DNA of 64,000 nucleotides from NCBI GenBank assembly GCA_041391505.1, contig JAWKNW010000017.1, positions 1-64,000 of the forward strand. The letters run 5' to 3'. The stretch's first letter is position 1. Each line of letters starts with the position of its first letter. Shown one piece after another: positions 58,990-64,000 of the stretch. Source of the DNA: Rhodothermales bacterium (lineage in GTDB: Bacteria; Bacteroidota; Rhodothermia; Rhodothermales; JAHQVL01). Below the pieces are notes generated by a model. That model was not told the DNA's origin. It was given only the letters and a program-made list of their open reading frames with translations, and made no database searches. The position numbers were made by a program, and so were the translations under genes.

Positions 58990-61900
58990 CTACCAGCCCG
59001 GGATCAACTGGAACCCGAAGTGGGCGCCTTTCTCCGGACGCTGGAAGGGGTAAGCGTAGAAGATTTCGAGCACGATATACCCGAACAGGTTGAAGCGGCT
59101 CGAAACGCCGGCGCTGAATACCGGCACGCGGCGCGAAACGGTCGCGTCCAGCTGTTGCTGATTGCCCTGGTCGTCGGTGATGAGGAAGGTTTCGGTGGAG
59201 CGGCCTTCCGACCACTGGAGCAGGTCGAAGAACCGGTCGGTGCTGTTCCACGCGAGGCCGGCGTCGGCGAAAAGGGTGATCTCCGTCGGCAAATACGGGA
59301 AATTGATCAGGCCGAAGTCGCTGGCCCCCAGCAACGGCGTACGCAGCTCCGCGCTGGCGAGCGCGATGCGCGTTCCGAAGAGCCGGCTCGTCTCGCCACA
59401 GTTGCCCGTGATCGAGACATCGCCGTTGCGCGTCGTCTGCAGTTCCGGCGTGCACTCGTCGGGTTCGAAGTTGTTGAAGTTGTAGCCGCGAACGAAGCCG
59501 ATGTAGTTCGGATACCCCAGATACTGCCGCGTGAAGATGCTCGAGTTCAGGGTGCCCGTCCCGGTCTGCGTGCTCTCGTTGGCGCCGTAGTTGCCGATAT
59601 GGAGCCCGCGGACGGCGAACGTGAACGGCTTGGCGAGGAAGTAGCGCCGGAAGTCGCCCATGACGCGCACGTAGTTGTCGCTGCCGAGGTTGGGCGATAC
59701 CGAGAAACGGAACCGACCGCCGCGCACCGGCGACGTAAACCCGAACGACGAGTTGTCGCCGACGAACGCGGCGCCGCTCTGGAAGAAATACACCGGATCG
59801 CTCTCCTGGTCGTTGAGCTGGATCCGCTCGCCCTGCACCAGACCGCCCGCCGTAGCGACGTAGCGGCGGATTTCGATGTCTTCGGCATACCGGGTGAAGC
59901 CGCCGCTGAGTTCAAAACGCCGCGTCGTCGAGAGGGGGTAGTTGCCGAGGAGGTCGACCTGGTCGATAAAGATGCGCTGCAGTACCTGGTCGTACGTCGG
60001 AACGCCGCCCACGATGTTGCCGCTGCCGTCGTAGATCGGGTCGAAGCCCTGCTGGATGTAGCCGAAGAGCAGCGGGATGTGGCCGGCGGCGGCGCCGTAA
60101 TTGAAGCGGTTCTTCTGGTTCAGGTACGAGACCTGGCCGCCGATGTCCTTGAACGTGCCGTTGGCCTGGGCGACGACCGTCAGGTTGTGGTTGCCCAGCA
60201 TGTCGCTGAAGAAGAACCCGACGCCGCCGGCGACGCCGCCGCCGAACGGTCCGCCCACCGCTACGCCGACGGACGGGGGCGCGACGAAGTCGAGCCGCAG
60301 CCGTGCCCCGTAATCCTTCACGTCGTATTCCGGATTCAACGGCAGCCCCGTCGTCGGATCGCTCAGGTAGCTGCCGACGAGGCCTTCATCGACGCCGCGC
60401 TGTGGCGGCAGGATGCCGGCGATCGGGTACGAGGTTTCGCCGTCGAGGCTGGTGATCACCTGATCTGAATATTCCGGATTTTCGCTGATCGCCATCAGCG
60501 GCTGCACCGGCACGCCTACCGTCTCCGACGCTTCCAGCGCATAGACGGGATATTCGCCATCGGTGAAGACGGTGAACATCATCCGGCCGCTTTGGGCCGC
60601 GACCGACATGGCCGGCGAGAGCGCCGTGATGCCGCTCACCCCGGTCTGCAGATGCGTGATCCGGAACGTGTCGCCCGTCCGCAGATGGTAGCGGTAGATG
60701 TCCTTGAAACCGTCCTGATCCGAGATGAAGAAGAGGCTCTGGCCGTCCGGCGAAAACTGCGGGTTGTGGTGCAGCGCGTTCTTGAACGGCACGATCGTAT
60801 CGATCTCGCCGGACTCGACGTCGACCATCCCGATCCGCATCTTGCCGTAGGAGAGCGTCTCGAAGTCGGTGCCGCCCTCGCCGCGGTCGGTGATGAAGGC
60901 GATTTTGGCGCCGTCCGGCGACCATGTCGGCTGCATGTCCGCGAACCGGTCGTCGGTGAGCTGCCGCACGGAGGTGGTCTCGAGGTCGAGCAGGTAGAGG
61001 TCGCTGATGCCGCCCTGGATGCCGGAGAACGCGATGGTGGTGCCGTCCGGCGACCAGGCGGTGTTCTGCATGGCGCCTACGTTCGCCACCGTGATCCGGC
61101 GTTCGACCTTGCCGGAATCGATGTCGAGGATCTGGATCTGGTTATCGCCCTCGGCGAAGACGATGAAGGCGAACTTCTTGCCGTCGGGCGACCAGGAGCC
61201 GGCCGAGCTGATGAAGCGGATGTTGTCGAAGTGCGAGTCATACGGGCCGTTCTTCAGCCGCTGGATGACTTCCCCCGTTTCCGCGTTCGCGATAAAGAGG
61301 TTGATGTTGAACAGGTCGCGCTCGGAGATGAAGGCGACATAGCGTCCGTCCGGGCTGGCCGTGGGCGCGAGGTTGATGCGGCCGCCGTCGCCATCCTTGT
61401 CGAGAACGCGCCGGCCCGCCGAATCCGCCGGCGTGCGGTCCGCCACCAGCGGCAGATAGGTGTCCTTGACGGCCTGGATCCATTCCTTGGACAGCGAGTC
61501 GGCCTGGATGCCGAGGGCATAGACAAAGGCCGAGTCGAGCCCCGCGCGGCCGCCAAGCTTGAAGAGGCTGGTCACGGCCGTGTCGCCGTATTTGCCGCCG
61601 ATGTAGGCCATGTAGGCCTGCCCGTAGCGGTAGGGGAAATATTTATGCGGCTCGCGGGTCAGCTGGTCGGCGGTGGGCAGGTCGTCGTTCATCGCCGCAT
61701 CGCGTAGCCACATGGCGGTGTGCGAATCCTCGCGTCCGACGGAAAGATATTCCGCCGTGCCCTCGATGATCCAGAGCGGAAAGACGCCGAGCGCGAAGCG
61801 GGTGCTGTCGGTCGAGGAGAGCCCGATGTCGTACTGGAAGGAGTGGACGAGCTCATGGCCGAGCACGTGGTCCGTCTCGCTGTAGATACCCGTCAAGGGC

Positions 61901-62274
61901 ATCACGACGCGTTCCTTGAGCGATTCGGTGACGCCGCCCGTGCCCTCGCCGAGCTGGCCGCCGATGGCGTTGGTCTGATGGAAATCCGCGTCGTTGGCGT
62001 AGAAAATCAGCGGCTTCTTTTCGTGGAACTCGCGCAGGAACGTCCGCGAATGGCGCTGATACCAGCGTTCAGCCATCATCGCGACATCGCGGATGGCCTC
62101 TTCGGTCTCGTCGTAGAAATAGATTTCGAAGTGCTCGGTCTCGAAGACCTTGAACTTGAATTTGTCGTACTGAACCTTGTTTTTGCCAAAATATTGGCCC
62201 TCGGCCGGCATGGCGAGCAGGCTCAGACCGATCAGTAGAACGGCAAAAACGGACAAACGACCACGTGTGCGCAT
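58990..62274 (-). CDS. Metallopeptidase-like/TolB propeller/outer membrane barrel protein
   Basis: A 1094-residue protein with a signal peptide (VFAVLLIGLSLLAMPAEGQ). It begins with a peptidase MA-like region: VLGHELVHSFQYDIG holds HExxH at about residues 139-143 and WIIEGTAEYLSVGRED supplies the third ligand Glu. Next come six or so TolB/PD40 beta-propeller repeats (PTASPDGRYVAFISERD, GSWSPDGKKFAFIVF, TAWSPDGTTIAFSG, PTWSPDGAKIAFITD, PQFSPDGQSLFFISD) at about 300-600. The last 400 residues are strand-rich, alternate hydrophobic and polar residues and end with an aromatic residue, as in outer membrane barrels. The ATG at 62274 gives the signal; upstream in-frame sequence crosses a repeat and is not coding. 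Surface export of the peptidase is inferred. Confidence 0.88.
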   Translation of the reverse strand: MRTRGRLSVFAVLLIGLSLLAMPAEGQYFGKNKVQYDKFKFKVFETEHFEIYFYDETEEAIRDVAMMAERWYQRHSRTFLREFHEKKPLIFYANDADFHQTNAIGGQLGEGTGGVTESLKERVVMPLTGIYSETDHVLGHELVHSFQYDIGLSSTDSTRFALGVFPLWIIEGTAEYLSVGREDSHTAMWLRDAAMNDDLPTADQLTREPHKYFPYRYGQAYMAYIGGKYGDTAVTSLFKLGGRAGLDSAFVYALGIQADSLSKEWIQAVKDTYLPLVADRTPADSAGRRVLDKDGDGGRINLAPTASPDGRYVAFISERDLFNINLFIANAETGEVIQRLKNGPYDSHFDNIRFISSAGSWSPDGKKFAFIVFAEGDNQIQILDIDSGKVERRITVANVGAMQNTAWSPDGTTIAFSGIQGGISDLYLLDLETTSVRQLTDDRFADMQPTWSPDGAKIAFITDRGEGGTDFETLSYGKMRIGMVDVESGEIDTIVPFKNALHHNPQFSPDGQSLFFISDQDGFKDIYRYHLRTGDTFRITHLQTGVSGITALSPAMSVAAQSGRMMFTVFTDGEYPVYALEASETVGVPVQPLMAISENPEYSDQVITSLDGETSYPIAGILPPQRGVDEGLVGSYLSDPTTGLPLNPEYDVKDYGARLRLDFVAPPSVGVAVGGPFGGGVAGGVGFFFSDMLGNHNLTVVAQANGTFKDIGGQVSYLNQKNRFNYGAAAGHIPLLFGYIQQGFDPIYDGSGNIVGGVPTYDQVLQRIFIDQVDLLGNYPLSTTRRFELSGGFTRYAEDIEIRRYVATAGGLVQGERIQLNDQESDPVYFFQSGAAFVGDNSSFGFTSPVRGGRFRFSVSPNLGSDNYVRVMGDFRRYFLAKPFTFAVRGLHIGNYGANESTQTGTGTLNSSIFTRQYLGYPNYIGFVRGYNFNNFEPDECTPELQTTRNGDVSITGNCGETSRLFGTRIALASAELRTPLLGASDFGLINFPYLPTEITLFADAGLAWNSTDRFFDLLQWSEGRSTETFLITDDQGNQQQLDATVSRRVPVFSAGVSSRFNLFGYIVLEIFYAYPFQRPEKGAHFGFQLIPGW

Positions 62275-62985
62275 GATTTCCAGGTCAATTGGCTGCGAGA
62301 GCGTCGATGATGGTATCAGGTGCTTCGATAACCCGTTGAGGCTGACGGACGCCGGTTGCGGCGGGTCCGGTGTGATGATAATACCGATGAGCTCCGGCAA
62401 ATACCTAACATGCAACCTCGAACCGGAGCGCCGATGTACAGGAAGGCGCGGCTGCCCACGGCCATGCGCACCGCCCAACGGGCTTATAGGCTCCAGGTTC
62501 AGGGTGTTAGGTTCAAGGATGGTTGGCCTTGAGCCTGAAGCCTTTGAGGCTCCGGGCAAACCCGGGCCTGAGCCTTAATCGATAAACCTGGAGCGGCAAA
62601 AACGTTCATCCCGCGGATTCAACGCGTTTGCACGTAGTACATGATCACATGACGGAGGTTGCATCGAGGACGTTCCCCATTTTTGCAATAAACGTGCCGC
62701 CGGCCGGGCAAAGGTAGTGCACCGCAACCGCTCCGGATGACCATGCAGGAGGCGCCGGCGCCCGGCGCCGGGGCTACAGCGTCCGGAGGCGTCCCGGTCC
62801 GGCGTCTCGTGTCGCCAACGCCTGTTTAATCGACCTCCGGGATCGCCAAAATATTCCCCGTCCGCCTCGCGCGCCATGCAAAAAGAAAAGGATGTGCTGA
62901 GGCACCTTTTTCGGTTCGTGCGGTATTCGAATAGCGATACACGTCGCCGGCCGCTAAGCGGCTCCTACCCCTTCCGCCTGGTCCT
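62275..62985. other. Intergenic region without a credible gene
   Basis: The 711 nt between the large secreted protein gene and the PBP2 gene hold a repeat copy at 62489-62580 and some GC-rich short inverted repeats such as the GCCGGCGCCCGGCGCCGG run near 62754. I see no gene and no sure promoter. Confidence 0.55.
62489..62580. repeat. Intergenic repeat, AAGGTTTGAGG family copy 6 (divergent)
   Basis: GGCTCCAGGTTCAGGG, TTAGGTTCAAGG, then in a changed order GCCTTGAGCC, GAAGCC, TTTGAGGCTCC and CCTGAGCC. It belongs to the family by its GGTTCAAGG-like words but is the most diverged copy. A separate stem GGCTC-CGGG/CCCG-GAGCC may form in it. It lies about 215 nt before the start of the large secreted protein gene. 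Confidence 0.55.
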
Positions 62986-64000
62986 ATGGAAGAACATCGC
63001 CTTCGCGTGCGCATCATCGTGGGCAGCATGCTGCTCATGCTGCTCGTGCTCGGCATCCGTCTGGCGCAGCTCCAGCTGGTCGATGCCAACGCCTATTCCG
63101 GCGAGACGCAGAGCATCGCGGTGCGCGAAAAGCGGGTGATCCCGGCGCGCGGCGCAATCATGGACCGGAACGGACTGCTGATGGTGGATAACGAATTCAC
63201 CTACACCATCACGATCACGCCCCGTTTCTTCGACGAATCCCAGATCGGTCTGCTCGCCGAGCTGCTCGGCGTGCCGGATTCCACCGTCCAGAACAGGCTC
63301 CGCGAGGCCCGCGCCTGGAGCGCCTTCCGCCCGAGCCCGGCCTTCCGTGAGGTGCCCTTCGAAGTCTTCAGCCGGCTCCAGGAAAATGCGCACCGGCTGC
63401 CGGGAGTCTGGTACGACGAAGAGCAGAAACGCCGCTACCTCACGCCGGCGCACGCAACGCACGTCCTCGGCTATACCCGCGAAATCACCCGCACCGAACT
63501 CGAGCGCCGAATCAACAGCGACTACCGCCAGGGCGACCTCATCGGTAAATCGGGGCTGGAAAAGAGCTACGAGCCCATGCTGCGCGGCGATCTGGGGAGC
63601 GAACTCAAGCTGGTCAACGTCCACGGCCTGGAAGTCGGCGGCTTCCGGGAGGGCGCGGCCGATCTCCATCCGACGAGCGGGTACGACCTCCACCTGGCCC
63701 TCGACAGCCGGCTTCAGGCCTTCGCCGAATCGCTCTTCGTGAACAAACGCGGCGCGGTCGTCGCGCTCGACCCGAACAACGGCGAGATCCTCTCCATGGT
63801 CAGCATGCCCGACCTCGACCCCGACGTCTTCGCCCGGTCCATGAGCGCCGCCGAGTGGCAGGGGCTCACCGCCAGCGAATCGACGCCGCTCTTCAACCGG
63901 GCCACGATGAGCATGATGCCGCCGGGGTCCACCTGGAAGCCGTTCATGGCGCTCATGGCCCTGCAGGAGGGGCTGATCACGCCCGACCAGAAGGTGTATT
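62986..64000 (+). CDS. mrdA: Penicillin-binding protein 2, C-terminus outside window
   Basis: The first 338 residues of a class B PBP. The N-terminal helix is RVRIIVGSMLLMLLVLGIRL, followed by the PBP dimerisation domain (SIAVREKRVIPARGAIMDRNGLLMVDNEFTYTITITPRF; THVLGYTREITRTELERR; DLIGKSGLEKSYEPMLRGDLG). The transpeptidase domain opens with LALDSRLQAFAESLFVNKRGAVVALDPNNGEILSMVSMPD and the active-site serine is in MMPPGSTWKPFMALMAL (SxxK). It synthesises the lateral wall in rod elongation with RodA. The ATG at 62986 is used. Upstream there is no mreBCD, the usual neighbourhood; rodA may follow outside the window. Confidence 0.93.
   Translation, partial: MEEHRLRVRIIVGSMLLMLLVLGIRLAQLQLVDANAYSGETQSIAVREKRVIPARGAIMDRNGLLMVDNEFTYTITITPRFFDESQIGLLAELLGVPDSTVQNRLREARAWSAFRPSPAFREVPFEVFSRLQENAHRLPGVWYDEEQKRRYLTPAHATHVLGYTREITRTELERRINSDYRQGDLIGKSGLEKSYEPMLRGDLGSELKLVNVHGLEVGGFREGAADLHPTSGYDLHLALDSRLQAFAESLFVNKRGAVVALDPNNGEILSMVSMPDLDPDVFARSMSAAEWQGLTASESTPLFNRATMSMMPPGSTWKPFMALMALQEGLITPDQKVY

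Noticed and set aside
62275..62559. N-terminal extension of the large secreted protein
   Set aside because: The extra 95 residues are encoded by repeat copy 6 and would place the signal peptide in the interior.
62575..62877. Short minus-strand frames before the PBP2 gene
   Set aside because: They overlap repeat sequence and have no conserved features.

Overview
The window reads as a chromosomal segment of a high-GC, Gram-negative, aerobic heterotroph, most probably from the Rhodothermota (the Rhodothermales and Salinibacter side of the old Bacteroidetes). The reasons are the gene repertoire (ECF sigma factor next to a Ser/Thr kinase, many lipobox and Tat-type secreted enzymes, a GH106-type glycosidase, a DUF6797 cytochrome, DUF2339/DUF3999, an OmpA protein, a protease-propeller-barrel protein) and one promoter that fits the Bacteroidota -33/-7 pattern. 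This placement is inferred from gene content; no rRNA gene is present to prove it.

Layout. 1-8.4 kb: a sigma/kinase pair, a lipoprotein, an OmpA-like protein, the DUF2339/DUF3999 membrane pair and another lipoprotein. 8.6-12.4 kb: aspartate kinase, a small protein of unknown role, a secreted M24 peptidase and a small membrane protein. 12.5-17.4 kb: a TetR-TolC-HlyD-MFS tripartite efflux operon with a likely operator. 17.5-20.6 kb: ribosome hibernation factor, then a Crp/Fnr regulator followed by small membrane proteins, a fatty acid hydroxylase-type enzyme and a rhodanese. 21-24.6 kb: cysteine synthase, PlsC, a small membrane protein and a long FabD. 24.7-31 kb: ceramidase-like lipoprotein, Tat-exported Gfo/Idh/MocA oxidoreductase and a GH106-type lipoprotein, which look like secreted degradative enzymes. 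31.2-40.1 kb: hotdog protein, ECF42 sigma factor with its DGPF partner, a large cytochrome-propeller protein, a serine hydrolase, a cytochrome c lipoprotein and a sirtuin. 40.2-41.95 kb: a decayed IS110 transposase between two arrays of a 43-bp tandem repeat. 42-46.1 kb: an RND exporter followed by a frameshifted kinase-like/P-loop gene. 46.4-55.2 kb: a plus-strand run with L,D-transpeptidase, BCAM0308-type Zn-ribbon protein, a HAD-HerA fusion, a Ca-type P-ATPase, DUF5335, cytochrome c and a bactofilin-like membrane protein. 55.3-64 kb: tRNA-Pro, a long-chain acyl-CoA ligase, PyrD, the protease-propeller-barrel protein and the start of PBP2.

Most of the window is ordinary housekeeping and envelope biology. 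The unexplained structure lies mainly between genes: (i) the two 43-bp arrays, each preceded by a conserved hairpin, around the dead IS110 gene; (ii) a dispersed family of intergenic repeats built on AAGGTTTGAGG-like words, often as an inverted pair, at six places; (iii) three tandem GNRA-loop hairpins after the bactofilin-like gene; and (iv) a GTGAC-TTT-GTCAC dyad just after the Crp/Fnr gene, placed where a class II activator site would be. Among the proteins, the HAD phosphatase fused to a HerA/DUF87 ATPase and its conserved-looking neighbourhood deserve the closest look.
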